Counted from the first letter of the stretch, positions 1 to 9,356 are shown. The stretch is DNA of 64,000 nucleotides from DATGPD01 sp031423015 (GCA_031423015.1 JANPER010000183.1:58833-122832); one strand, 5' to 3'. Numbers and translations: made by a program. The notes: a model not told the origin generated them from the letters alone.

Positions 1-1746
1 CCAAACCCGTTCCAGCCACCCGCCCAACCGGGCTATGTGTATGGCGGCATCGGCGGCCCGCACAATCCACGCGGCGTGCGTGAGCAGGTCACCTATCGCG
101 AAGATGACTTCGGCCTCGGATACCACGATTCCGACACGATGATGATCGATGTCGAGCAGTTGTACTGGTCGCCGTGGAACAACAATGCGGTCCAATTCGA
201 TCAGTTCGACCGCTACACCCTGCGCATGGGCCACTCGGTCAAGCGCCCGGACCTGCGCGTCAATTGGGTCCCTGCAACCATGACGGCGCCGCCTTACTGC
301 GGCCTCGACTGCGCCAGCTTGTTTTCTGGGCTAGACACCCACTTCGACAACAACCCGCTCAACGGCGTGATGGTCGAAGTCGTGAAGGACAAGGCCTACA
401 CCATCGATCCGGCGGACTCCTTCCGAGGCAGTTCCCTCAACGTTTACACGCCGTTCCCGCGCTTTACCCGTACCTTCACGTGGCGGGACTCGCGCTTGGC
501 ATCGTGGAACATGGGAACTCAGACCGCCACTGGTCTCGGGGGGGCGATGCAACCCAACCAGGAGACGATTCCTCCGAAGGACACGACAACCGACGTGTCG
601 TCGCCTTGGGAGCAGGATCTGTTTCCGGAGGGCTTCTCCGGGTTGCCGGCGCCGAACCCGCCACGTAGGCGGTTTCCGACGGCGTCCGGCTACGTTGTCA
701 ACGACCCGGGCGACTTCCGGGGCCATCGGCAACTGGACCTCGACCCGATTGCTTTGCCGTTGCTCGTCGAGTTCAACGTGTGGCCCGAGTCCCGTACAAA
801 CGGGACGGCTGGTGGCAACAACCGGATGCACATCGGATTCGTAGGGCTCAACGTCGCTCACCAGTCACCGACCTGGGGCTATTTTGATTGGGGCGTAGTG
901 CCTACTCCGCCAACGGCCCCGGCGCCGTTCCAGTATTGGAATCAGCAGGACCCTGTGCCGCGCCCCAACTGTGGTGGCTTGCAGTATCCGCGCTTCACTG
1001 TCCTAAGTGGTGGCTATATCGATGCTACGGGTGGTGAAGCGCGCGTCGATCCGGCGAACGAGCGTGATGCTCGGGGATCCGTGGTTTTGGATGCTGGCGC
1101 GCTCGACACGACCACTGGCCTCCGCACCATTGGACCCGCGAATGACCACTTGTATTGGGCGCAGGCCAACTTCGTGCGTCGGGTGTCGATGTGCACGTTT
1201 GGGTTCTTCGACACACTGCGGCCCAATCGACACGCCTTGGTTCTCCAAGAGGTGGGCGTGCCATGGGATGGTCTGTCCAATCTCGATGGCCTCCCCAACT
1301 TCTCAGCGACCAACAATCGTCGCGTGCTCGACATGGTCGCGATCATGGATCCTCCGCTCGAGAGGCAGCCCAGCGGGACCTCGGTCTTGCTCGAGGTGCG
1401 CGGCGCCGAGATCATCGCACGCAGCACCGACCTTTGGGACCGCGCGGCGCAGAATCGAGCCACCGAGCGCAATAACTTGCTCAACCCTGACTACGCTTGC
1501 GAAGCCTTCCGCTACGCGATGGCGAACCCGGGTGGCATGAGTACCGGGCCTCGCGTGACCGTGGATGGTCTGACGCCATACGCCAGCCTCGAGAACCTCG
1601 ACCAGTTGCGCGGTACGCTCACGCGTCTCTTGCCGCGGTACATTAATTTCCGCGTCGTGTTCGAGAACGACATCAACACGAGTTCGCCCAAGCGGCCGTC
1701 GCTGAAGAGTCTGTCGCTGGTCTACCGTGTGAAGGCTCCGAATTGA
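1..1746 (+). CDS. Large surface/exported protein, 5' end missing (unknown function)
   Basis: The frame is open from base 1, so the gene begins upstream; at least 581 residues are present. A GTG at position 37 is in frame but is probably internal. I recognise no enzyme domain. The protein is rich in Trp, Tyr, Asn and Pro, as expected for an exported beta-rich protein, and has few charged helices. Its last 45 residues (YINFRVVFEND then LKSLSLVYR) resemble the extreme C-termini of the lipoproteins at 19730-22381 and 22483-25056, which suggests a shared terminal beta-sandwich module. The next gene on the same strand is also a lipoprotein with an Ig-like region. A perfect hairpin lies 37 bases past the stop. 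Function unknown; family link is an inference. Confidence 0.8.
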   Translation, partial: PNPFQPPAQPGYVYGGIGGPHNPRGVREQVTYREDDFGLGYHDSDTMMIDVEQLYWSPWNNNAVQFDQFDRYTLRMGHSVKRPDLRVNWVPATMTAPPYCGLDCASLFSGLDTHFDNNPLNGVMVEVVKDKAYTIDPADSFRGSSLNVYTPFPRFTRTFTWRDSRLASWNMGTQTATGLGGAMQPNQETIPPKDTTTDVSSPWEQDLFPEGFSGLPAPNPPRRRFPTASGYVVNDPGDFRGHRQLDLDPIALPLLVEFNVWPESRTNGTAGGNNRMHIGFVGLNVAHQSPTWGYFDWGVVPTPPTAPAPFQYWNQQDPVPRPNCGGLQYPRFTVLSGGYIDATGGEARVDPANERDARGSVVLDAGALDTTTGLRTIGPANDHLYWAQANFVRRVSMCTFGFFDTLRPNRHALVLQEVGVPWDGLSNLDGLPNFSATNNRRVLDMVAIMDPPLERQPSGTSVLLEVRGAEIIARSTDLWDRAAQNRATERNNLLNPDYACEAFRYAMANPGGMSTGPRVTVDGLTPYASLENLDQLRGTLTRLLPRYINFRVVFENDINTSSPKRPSLKSLSLVYRVKAPN

Positions 1747-2145
1747 TAGATCACCCAAGGTCGATGCGCCGCGGACTCAGAGCCTGAGCAACCATTGCTC
1801 AGGAAGTTCCTTGCTGGTGGGGAGGGCGGACCCTCCCCCACGCTCCCCCACGCCGGCCGCGACACGTGGCCTCCCCCCGGGCCTCCCTGGCCTCCCCCTT
1901 CTCGGCGCCTGATGGACGCCGCGTCTCCGGCGGGTGTCGCGGACGCCTCGATGGTTGCGAACAGTCGCGGACCAGGGGAGGCCGGCGAGGGCGTCGCCGT
2001 TTAGGGGTGTCGTCTGCCCGGCTGCTTCGCGGCGCAGCAAATTGACCGCCCCATCCTGTAGAGTTGGTGTGCCTTCTCTTGGGCCGAAAGAGCCGCGAAA
2101 ACACTTGTCCCGCGCGAAGCTCGGCCCGTCGCGAGTCCCGCCACG
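1747..2145. other. Non-coding spacer with two hairpins
   Basis: No plausible gene in 399 bases. It holds a perfect 9-bp inverted repeat just after the upstream stop, a second 8-bp hairpin at 1819-1838, and a strongly pyrimidine-rich stretch on the plus strand (about 1831-1905). A TTGACC at 2042-2047 could be a -35 element for the next gene, but I see no convincing -10 at the right spacing. Confidence 0.6.
1783..1803 (+). terminator. Perfect 9-bp hairpin, terminator-like
   Basis: CCTGAGCAA and its exact complement are separated by a CCA loop, 37 bases after the stop at 1746. There is no T-tract behind it, so intrinsic termination is uncertain; it could instead block 3' decay. A second perfect stem (GGGGAGGG, loop CGGA, CCCTCCCC) follows at 1819-1838. 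Confidence 0.5.
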
Positions 2146-3996
2146 ATGCTCCGTTCGCCCCGATTGCCGCAGCTTGCCAGGTTGCTCACTTCGCTAGGAA
2201 CCAGCGGTTCGGCCCGCCTGCTTTGCGTGATGGCGCTTTGCCTTGCGGCCTGCAGCGGTCGCCGATCGCCACCGGGCAAGCCATTCACCGCGCGCGTGAC
2301 CCTGAACGTCGAGCCGGTTTTCTTGAACCAGCCCCTGACGGTTTGCTTCAGCGAGCACGTCGACGCGCTCTCCGTCACAGCTGACACGATCCGGGTCGTG
2401 GACGGGGAAGGGCACGCCGTCAATTCGCTGCGTCGTGAGGTCGGCTCAAAGTCGGTGACCATTCATCCGCGCGCGCCGGTCGAGCCAACTCTCGATGACG
2501 GCAGCTTCGCTCCTGGCAAGGTGTATTGGCTGGAGGTGGCGGGCTACCCGCAGATCAACTCAGTGCGCTCGCGCTTGGGGAACGTCTTGGAGCGTAGCCT
2601 GCGTGTCACGCTCCCCATGGTGAGTCGCCAGGGCACCACAGCCATTCCGCGTCCGCTCTTGCCGCCTGCTCCCCACGAGTTCTTCGCGCTCGAGTTGGGC
2701 CGACGCATCGAGGTGCAGGTCGAGTCCAGCGTGCTGCCGCTCCACTTCACCCTACCGCCCTATCCCCCCTCGGTGCGGCCGGAAGGATTCATCGTGCAGC
2801 GCCTTGCGGGCACACTGCAACGTATCGATGTGGTGTCAGCGCAAGTCGTTCGTGACGCGCCGCGGCACTTGGCGGGCACCACCGTGGAACTGCGACTTCG
2901 CGCCGATCCTCCACTCGCGCGCAACGACTCCCTCTGGTTGGTCTTGGCGAAGGGCGATGCGGCGCTGGTCGACTTCGCGGGGCGCTCAGTGTCTGCGGCT
3001 TTCGACGACGCTAGCCCGAGGCAAGTCTTCGTGCAGTCTGGCGCACACGAACTCGCGCGCGTCATGGCGGCGGATTCGCAGGGGCTCGCGACGGTCGACC
3101 TCGAGACCCCCGGCTTCGAGGTTCGGGATCGTGCCCGCTGGGTGCCTCGCGTGCGCGTTGCTGCTGGCAGCGGGGTGCATGGCGTGCTCCGGCCCTCGGA
3201 GTCGGCACCGCTGGGCCCTGGCGAGGCTTTCAAGTTGTCGGGTGGTCGTGTGGTTCGCGCCGACGCGACGCTGGAGCTGACCGGCTTTGACATCCCCGAA
3301 GGGGTCCGCCTCACCATCGGCGGCTTTGTTGAGCCAGTCCGCATCCTGGTGACGGGTTCGGTGCGCATCGCCGGTGAACTCGTGTTGGAGACGCCTCGGA
3401 GCCCGGTCGAGTTCGACGATCCGTGGGGTGAGGTCCGCGATGAGAACCTCGACGGTCTGGCCGGTTGTGTGGTGGTCGCGGCTGGCGATATCGAGATCAC
3501 GGGTCGGGTCGAGCACGTGCATGAGCGCGCGCCGATGGGGCCGGCGCTTGCCCTGGTGGCAGGCGGTCGGCTCGCGCTGCACGGTCGCGTCCCGCCGGGC
3601 ACGATCTGCGCCAGCGAGGGTGAGTTTGTCGGCAATAGGCAGTCCTCCGTTTTTCGCCGGCTGCGCCTGCGGCCGGGCTACTCCGGCCTGACTGCCGTCG
3701 TCGCAGTGGCCTACACGCCGTGGGTGCCGATGCCCGTCTGGGTTCAGGAAGGCGTGGTCGGCACGGCGATCGAGGCCGACCCAGGCGTCGAGGTGCTTTG
3801 GCAGTCAGCGCCCCCTAACGCGATCGACGGCAACCGGGTGGACCAACGCCGTGACACCTGGTCGAGTCCCTGTCCGCTGCACGAGCCGTTGGTCGGGGGA
3901 GCGGGACTATTCGTCCGCTTTGTGTTGCGGGCCCGCCTCGAGCCTGGACAGAACAAGCTGCCCGGCATCGGTGGGATCAGGCTGCACGAACGTTGA
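2146..3996 (+). CDS. Ig-like lipoprotein, unknown function
   Basis: 616 residues. The N-terminus has a hydrophobic run ending in a lipobox (LAAC, Cys36), so export and lipid anchoring are likely. Residues about 45-130 look like a bacterial Ig-like (SbsA/Big_5-type) domain: an LNQPLTVCFSE-type strand followed by a DTIRVVDGEG turn. Around residues 375-410 it has a pattern (IPEGVRLTIGG...ILVTGSVRIAGEL) also found in the two lipoproteins at 19730-25056, marking it as a shorter relative that lacks their glycine-rich region. The ATG at 2146 gives a long n-region; an internal start nearer the hydrophobic core cannot be excluded. It probably displays a beta-rich domain at the envelope. No ligand can be named. 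Confidence 0.75.
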   Translation: MLRSPRLPQLARLLTSLGTSGSARLLCVMALCLAACSGRRSPPGKPFTARVTLNVEPVFLNQPLTVCFSEHVDALSVTADTIRVVDGEGHAVNSLRREVGSKSVTIHPRAPVEPTLDDGSFAPGKVYWLEVAGYPQINSVRSRLGNVLERSLRVTLPMVSRQGTTAIPRPLLPPAPHEFFALELGRRIEVQVESSVLPLHFTLPPYPPSVRPEGFIVQRLAGTLQRIDVVSAQVVRDAPRHLAGTTVELRLRADPPLARNDSLWLVLAKGDAALVDFAGRSVSAAFDDASPRQVFVQSGAHELARVMAADSQGLATVDLETPGFEVRDRARWVPRVRVAAGSGVHGVLRPSESAPLGPGEAFKLSGGRVVRADATLELTGFDIPEGVRLTIGGFVEPVRILVTGSVRIAGELVLETPRSPVEFDDPWGEVRDENLDGLAGCVVVAAGDIEITGRVEHVHERAPMGPALALVAGGRLALHGRVPPGTICASEGEFVGNRQSSVFRRLRLRPGYSGLTAVVAVAYTPWVPMPVWVQEGVVGTAIEADPGVEVLWQSAPPNAIDGNRVDQRRDTWSSPCPLHEPLVGGAGLFVRFVLRARLEPGQNKLPGIGGIRLHER

Positions 3997-4189
3997 GAAT
4001 CGTGCGCTGCACCGAACATTGGAAAAAGCAGCCGTTGCTCGGTTGTCCACTGCAGGAGCTTTACTCAGAGGGCGACCGCGCTAACCTGCCGCACTAAGGC
4101 GTGCGCCAAACGCGCCGACGATCGGTCAGGACGTCGGAGACTCGCGTGAGGTGTAGGCTCGACGCGTCGCAAGGAACATCGCGGGCGGC

Positions 4190-5131
4190 ATGACGGACTT
4201 CGTAGGCCAGGTCACAGGCGCTGTGCTGGGTGCCTGCGTCGGCTCGTTCCTCAATGTCGTCATTTGGCGATTGCCGCGCGGGACCTTCATCGCTGACGGA
4301 TCACGGTCCATCTGCCCTCAGTGTCGCGCACCGATTGCTTGGTATCGCAACCTGCCGGTGCTCAGTTGGCTTCTGCTGCGCGGGCGCGCCGCGTGCTGCC
4401 GGGCTCGTGTCTCGCCGCGCTACTTGCTGGTCGAAGCGCTCACCGCGTTCTTGTTCTGGGCCCTCGTCGCGTATCCACCATCGGAGCTGGCTGCCTGGCC
4501 ACCGAACTTCGCCGGCACCGGGACCTTTGTGCTGCAAGCGTCCTTGGTGTCGATCTTGATCGCGTGCACGTTCATCGACATCGACCATCAGATCCTGCCC
4601 GACCGCCTTACAAAGCCCGGCATGGTGCTCGGAGTGCTCGGTGCGCTCGTGGTGCCGCAGGCGTATGGCGCGCTCCCCGTCCCAGTGTCGCTTGCCAATC
4701 AGAGGCTGTTGTTCAGTGTCGTTGGATTGTTGGCTGGATTCGGTCTGACCTGGGGCGTGCGGGCGCTCGCGTCGCTGCTGTTCCGCAAGGAGGCGATGGG
4801 ACGCGGCGACGTCAAGTTCATGGGGGCGATCGGCGCGTTCCTCGGCTACGAGAACGTGCTCCTCACGTTCTTCCTCGGCTGCTTGTTCGGGGCGGCAGGC
4901 GGACTCCTGCACCGTGTCGTCACCGGTCAGGTCTACATCTGCTTTGGCCCATTCTTGGCGGCCGGAGCCATGACCGCACTCTTCTTCGGCGAGCCGGTAC
5001 GCAACTTCCTGCTCGTCACCTGGCCGCAATGGCAGGAGACGCACCCCATGGCGCCGGTGCTCGTCCTCTGTCTCACCGGCGTTGCTCTTCTTTCTCTGTT
5101 CATCATCATCCGGCGCGGCCGCACGACGTAG
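4190..5131 (+). CDS. pilD: Prepilin peptidase/N-methyltransferase (A24 family)
   Basis: 313 residues, polytopic inner-membrane aspartic peptidase that cuts and N-methylates class III prepilins. The N-terminal GSFLNVVIWRLP signature, a CPQC pair (Cys42, Cys45) and the catalytic aspartates in FIDIDHQILPD (residues 129-138) and GRGDVKF (Asp207) are all present. The second zinc pair is atypical: an adjacent Cys69-Cys70 stands where most members have CxxC before the SPRY motif. It should process the pilin encoded at 13306-14049. The genes between here and pilT are not pilus parts, so it may have its own promoter in the 190-base gap upstream. An AAGGAA lies about 13 bases before the ATG. Confidence 0.95.
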   Translation: MTDFVGQVTGAVLGACVGSFLNVVIWRLPRGTFIADGSRSICPQCRAPIAWYRNLPVLSWLLLRGRAACCRARVSPRYLLVEALTAFLFWALVAYPPSELAAWPPNFAGTGTFVLQASLVSILIACTFIDIDHQILPDRLTKPGMVLGVLGALVVPQAYGALPVPVSLANQRLLFSVVGLLAGFGLTWGVRALASLLFRKEAMGRGDVKFMGAIGAFLGYENVLLTFFLGCLFGAAGGLLHRVVTGQVYICFGPFLAAGAMTALFFGEPVRNFLLVTWPQWQETHPMAPVLVLCLTGVALLSLFIIIRRGRTT

Positions 5132-5155
5132 CTGCGCTACACCTTGGGAGGATCC

Positions 5156-5845
5156 ATGACCCTACGCTCCATCATCTACCGATCGACTGTGTTGCTGCTC
5201 CTCGCGGTGACAGGTTGCACGACGACCTACCAGCAAATGCTGCACGAACGTGATCTCAAGATCACTCAGCTCGAGAACGCCAACACGCAGCTGCGTGGTG
5301 CCAACCGCGAACTCGAACGCCGCGAAAAGGGTGTGCGCGACGAAGCGCAAGCCCTGCGCGATCGCTTGTCATCGCCGACGAGCACGCCCGTCGAGGCCGC
5401 CGCCAAGCAGAGTGAACTGCAGCAAGTTCAAGACGAGCTGAAAGACCTCGATGTCGGCTATCGGCGAGGTCACGTGTCGATCGGCATCGAGAACGAAATC
5501 ACGTTCGCGTCTGGCAGCATCGACCTCAAGTCGGGGGCCGGTGCGATCCTGCAGCGGGTTGCCGCCGTGTTGAATCGCCGCTTCCCCGACCGCCGCATCT
5601 ACGTCGAGGGCCACACTGACGCCGACCCGATCAACAAGACGAAAGAGAAGTTCCGCAGCAACCGCCATCTCTCGGCCGAGCGCGCCGATATCGTCGCCGC
5701 ATATCTGGTCGACAAGTGCGGCTTGCCGGCGGACCACGTCGTGGTGGTGGGCTTCGGGCCGCACGACCCCAAGACACCGGGTAGCGCCGATGGTGCGAAG
5801 TTGAAGAATCGCCGCGTCGAGATCGTCGTCGGCGAAGCGAAGTAG
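5156..5845 (+). CDS. OmpA/Pal-like peptidoglycan-associated lipoprotein
   Basis: 229 residues. Start chosen at the ATG at 5156 because GGGAGGA sits 3 bases before it; an in-frame TTG at 5144 is less likely. A signal peptide ends in a lipobox (VTGC, Cys21). Residues 30-95 form a charged heptad-like coiled coil (QLENANTQLRGANREL). Residues about 108-226 are an OmpA_C domain with VEGHTDADP, the RSNRHLSAERA helix and the final LKNRRVEI strand, which in this family grip the diaminopimelate of peptidoglycan. It likely tethers an envelope layer to the wall. It follows pilD by 24 bases and may be cotranscribed. Pal itself lacks a coiled coil of this length. Confidence 0.9.
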   Translation: MTLRSIIYRSTVLLLLAVTGCTTTYQQMLHERDLKITQLENANTQLRGANRELERREKGVRDEAQALRDRLSSPTSTPVEAAAKQSELQQVQDELKDLDVGYRRGHVSIGIENEITFASGSIDLKSGAGAILQRVAAVLNRRFPDRRIYVEGHTDADPINKTKEKFRSNRHLSAERADIVAAYLVDKCGLPADHVVVVGFGPHDPKTPGSADGAKLKNRRVEIVVGEAK

Positions 5846-6053
5846 TTCGCGACGGCCCTACGTCGATGTGCCAGCAACGCTCGAACGGTGCGGCATCCCG
5901 ACGCGGACCCGCGGCGCTGCGAGTGCCGTGAGTTCTCGCGAGGCGTGCGAAGTCTGCGATCCGTGACGGCACGGAATCTACTCCCCACGGAAACTGCGAC
6001 GGCTACTCTTTCGGACCCTCGCTGCCCAGACAAGTCCCGATCCAGAGACCTCC

Positions 6054-8090
6054 ATGGCCCACCGTTCGGACTCGATTCGCAACGTCGTTCTCCTCGGCCA
6101 CTCCCATTCCGGCAAGACGGCGTTGGTCGACGCCCTCGCGTTCGCCACCAAGACGAGCACCCGGCATGGAGACTCGGCCGCCGGCACCAGCGTGAGCAAC
6201 GCCGAACCCGAAGAGAAGGAACGCAAGCAGACCCTGTCGGCGCACGTGTTCGGCTTCCCGCTCGATGGTGGCGGCGTGCTGCACGTGATCGATACGCCAG
6301 GCCACCAAGACTTCGTGGGCGACGCGTTCTCGGCGATGCGCGTTGTGGAGGCTGGCATCCTGTGCGTCAGCGCTGCTGGGCCGGTGACCTTCCATGCAAG
6401 GCGCCTCTGGAGCGAGGCCGGCCGCACGGCGTTGGCCCGTGCAATCGTCATTACGCACGTCGAAGGCGAGGCAGCCGACTTCAAGAGGACGGTGCAGGAA
6501 CTACAGAAGGTCCTCGGCGACACCGTCGTGCCCCTGACCTATCCGAATGCCTCGGGTGCCGGTTTCAACAAGGTGCACAGCGTGCTCGCCGATGAGGGCC
6601 CAGAGGCCAAGGCGTACCGCGACCAACTCGAGGAGCGCATAGCCGAGGCGGACGACAAACTCCTCGAGGCATACCTGGAGACTGGCGCTCTCGATCCCGC
6701 GGCACTCGTGGCGCATCTGCCGGGAGCGGTTGCCCGCGGCAAGCTGGTGCCGCTGTTCGTCGTGTCGCCTCCCAAGCTGCTCGGGATCGAGCAGTTGTTG
6801 CAGTTGTTGCCGCGCGTGTTGCCGTCGCCGGTGTCGTACGGTGCCCGGGCGGTTGGCAAGCCGGATGGCGGTGCCTTTGACCAGTTGTTGGCTCCAGACG
6901 TCGATGGGCCGTTTGCCGCCCGGGTGTTTCGTGTCGTCGTAGACCCATATGTTGGTCGCCTGGCCTACCTGCGGTGTTTTCGCGGCCACGTCAAGGTCGA
7001 CGAGGGCTTTCTCAACGTGCGCACTGGCAAGCACGAGAAGGTTCTCGGCCTGCTTGGTTTCAAAGGGCACGAGAGCAAGCCCGTCACCCTGATCGAGACT
7101 GGCGACATCTTCTGTGTTGGCAAGATCGAGTCGCTGAATCATGGTGACGCGGTTACCGCAGACTCGGCGCCGCTGCGTTTTGCCAGCATCGTGTTTCCCG
7201 AGCCGGTGTATTCGCTTGCGGTGCAACCAGCTGCGCGTGGTGACGAACAGAAAATCGGACAAGGCCTCGAGAAGTTGCACGTTGAGGATCCGACTCTGCG
7301 CCTGCGACGCGACGAGCACACCGGTGAGATGGTGGTGGTGGGGATGAGTCCGCTGCACCTCGATGTGCACCTTGGACGATTGAAGCGCCGTTACGGCATC
7401 GGCACCGTGACCCATGCGCCGCGCATCGCCTACAAGGAGACGATCACTGTCAAGGCCGATGGTCATCATCGGCACAAGAAGCAGTCGGGCGGTCGCGGCC
7501 AATTTGGCGAGGTCTACCTACGCGTCATTCCGTTGGAGCGGGGCAAGGGGTTTGAGTTCGTCAACAGCGTTGTTGGTGGCACGGTCCCCAAGCAGTTCAT
7601 TCCCGAGATCGAGAAGGGCGTGCGGAAGTTCTTGGCCAAGGGGCCGCTCGCGGGCTGTGTCGTGGAGGACGTGCAGGTCGAGGTCTACGACGGCAAGTTC
7701 CACGAGGTTGACTCCGACCAGATCTCGTTTCAGATTGCGGGGGAGCGCGCCGTGGCCGACGCTTTTGCCAAGGCACGGCCGATCTTGTTGGAACCGTACG
7801 CGGACGTGGAGATCCACGTGCCAGAACGCTTCACCGGCGATGTCGCCGGCAACCTGTCGAGCAGTCGCGGGCGCATGTCCGGGATGGAGATGCACGACCA
7901 CGACCAAGTGATCAAAGCGCAGGTGCCCCTGAAGGAGATGCAGGACTACGCGACGCACCTGCGCTCGATCACGGCCGGCGAGGGTACCTTCGCCATGCGG
8001 GAGTCCCACTACGAGATGGTGCCGCCGATGGTGCAGCAGGAGATCGTGGCCTCCTACAAGCGCGACCACGAAGAGACTGCGTCGCACTGA
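6054..8090 (+). CDS. EF-G-like translation GTPase (FusA2/EF-G2 type)
   Basis: 678 residues with the full EF-G domain plan: GTPase domain with P-loop GHSHSGKT (15-22) and DTPGH (80-84), then domains II-V, ending in the elongation-factor C-domain (SSRGRMSGMEMHDHDQVIKAQVPL). The usual NKxD guanine-specificity motif reads THVE at about 134-137, and switch I is diverged, as in EF-G-like paralogues rather than canonical FusA. The family is ribosome-associated, but its function is poorly defined. Canonical fusA usually sits with rpsL/rpsG and tufA; here neighbours are pilus genes, which also supports a paralogue. The 208-base upstream gap shows no clear regulatory site. Confidence 0.9.
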   Translation: MAHRSDSIRNVVLLGHSHSGKTALVDALAFATKTSTRHGDSAAGTSVSNAEPEEKERKQTLSAHVFGFPLDGGGVLHVIDTPGHQDFVGDAFSAMRVVEAGILCVSAAGPVTFHARRLWSEAGRTALARAIVITHVEGEAADFKRTVQELQKVLGDTVVPLTYPNASGAGFNKVHSVLADEGPEAKAYRDQLEERIAEADDKLLEAYLETGALDPAALVAHLPGAVARGKLVPLFVVSPPKLLGIEQLLQLLPRVLPSPVSYGARAVGKPDGGAFDQLLAPDVDGPFAARVFRVVVDPYVGRLAYLRCFRGHVKVDEGFLNVRTGKHEKVLGLLGFKGHESKPVTLIETGDIFCVGKIESLNHGDAVTADSAPLRFASIVFPEPVYSLAVQPAARGDEQKIGQGLEKLHVEDPTLRLRRDEHTGEMVVVGMSPLHLDVHLGRLKRRYGIGTVTHAPRIAYKETITVKADGHHRHKKQSGGRGQFGEVYLRVIPLERGKGFEFVNSVVGGTVPKQFIPEIEKGVRKFLAKGPLAGCVVEDVQVEVYDGKFHEVDSDQISFQIAGERAVADAFAKARPILLEPYADVEIHVPERFTGDVAGNLSSSRGRMSGMEMHDHDQVIKAQVPLKEMQDYATHLRSITAGEGTFAMRESHYEMVPPMVQQEIVASYKRDHEETASH

Positions 8091-8125
8091 GCTGCCTTTC
8101 CCTCGGCTGACCCGGCCGGTGCGTG

Positions 8126-8141
8126 TGGGGCAGGACTTGCC
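8126..8141 (+). promoter_or_regulatory. Possible sigma-54 promoter before pilT
   Basis: TGGGGC, five bases, then TTGCC: the GG and GC pairs have the exact -24/-12 spacing of sigma-54 promoters, about 100 bases before the pilT start. The -24 half deviates from TGGCAC, so a chance match is possible in GC-rich DNA. Confidence 0.25.
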
Positions 8142-8237
8142 TCAACCCTAGAGGCCGCGCGGGCCGATAGCCCATGGGACGCAACGATCACGACCCACGG
8201 TTGGGCCTGTCGTCGTTGGTCTGTTCCGGAGGCACCC

Positions 8238-9356
8238 ATGGTTTCGATGGAAGAGCTGCTGAACCTCATGGTTCAGCAAGGCGGTTCCGACCTGCACCTG
8301 TCGGTCGGGGCGTCGCCCAAGATTCGCGTGGACGGTCGCCTCACCGACACCGACTACGAGGTCGTGACGCCGGAGGTCTCCAAGAAGCTGGTGTACTCGG
8401 TGCTGAGCGCCGACCAGATCGCCAAGTTCGAGAAGCACTGGGAGCTGGACTTCTCGTTCGGCGTGACCAACCTCGGTCGCTTCCGTACCAACGCGTTCCT
8501 CCAGCGCGGCACGGTCGCCGCGGTGCTTCGGGTCATCCCCTACGAGGTTCACAGCTTCGAGCAGATCGGCTTGCCGCGCAAGGTGGCGGAGGACCTCTCC
8601 ACGATGCACAAGGGCTTGATCCTGTGCACGGGGGCCACTGGCTCGGGCAAGTCGACGACGCTGGCCTCGCTCGTCGATCACATCAATCAGAACCGACAGG
8701 GTCACATCGTCACCATCGAAGACCCGATCGAGTTCCTGCACATGAACAAGGGCTGCCTTGTGACTCAGCGCGAGGTCGGCGGCGACACGCACGCCTTCAG
8801 CGATGCCCTCCGCTCGGTGCTGCGCCAAGACCCAGACGTCGTGCTGGTGGGCGAAATGCGCGACCTCGAGACCATCGAAGCGGCGCTCACATTGGCTGAG
8901 ACCGGCCACTTGACCTTTGCGACACTGCACACATCCGATGTCGTGCAGACCGTGAATCGCATCGTCGACGTGTTCCCGGCGCACCAGCAACAGCAGATTC
9001 GGACGATGCTGTCGTTCACGCTCCAGGCCGTGGTCTGCCAGCAGCTCATCCCACGCGCGCAGGGGCGAGGTCGAGTCCTCGCGGCCGAGATCCTGATCTG
9101 CACGCCAGCGGTGCGTGCGCTGGTCCGCGACAACAAGGCACACCAGATTCACTCGATCGTGCAGACCGGCGGTCAGTACGGCATGCGCACGATGAACCAG
9201 GCGATCTTCGACCTGTACCGCAATAACCTGATCACGTGGGAAGACGCGCTCGACAACTCGCCTGATCCTGGTGAGCTCGATCGCTTGGCCCAGCGCCCGG
9301 GCACCGGGTCGACTAGCACGAGCCACACCGGGACCTCTTCTGCTCGCCGGAAATGA
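8238..9356 (+). CDS. pilT: Type IV pilus retraction ATPase PilT
   Basis: 372 residues. Hexameric cytoplasmic ATPase that powers pilus retraction. It starts with the PilT-type N-terminal element (LLNLMVQQGGSDLHLSVG), then Walker A GATGSGKST (132-140), an Asp-box (EDPIEFLH), Walker B with VGEMRD (about 204-209) and a His-box (TGHLTFATLHTSD). The AIRNLIRE-type tail segment is not obvious; instead there is a Ser/Thr-rich C-terminal extension of about 30 residues beyond the usual 345. Its stop overlaps the pilB start (ATGA), so the two are translationally coupled. A possible sigma-54 promoter lies upstream. Confidence 0.95.
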   Translation: MVSMEELLNLMVQQGGSDLHLSVGASPKIRVDGRLTDTDYEVVTPEVSKKLVYSVLSADQIAKFEKHWELDFSFGVTNLGRFRTNAFLQRGTVAAVLRVIPYEVHSFEQIGLPRKVAEDLSTMHKGLILCTGATGSGKSTTLASLVDHINQNRQGHIVTIEDPIEFLHMNKGCLVTQREVGGDTHAFSDALRSVLRQDPDVVLVGEMRDLETIEAALTLAETGHLTFATLHTSDVVQTVNRIVDVFPAHQQQQIRTMLSFTLQAVVCQQLIPRAQGRGRVLAAEILICTPAVRALVRDNKAHQIHSIVQTGGQYGMRTMNQAIFDLYRNNLITWEDALDNSPDPGELDRLAQRPGTGSTSTSHTGTSSARRK

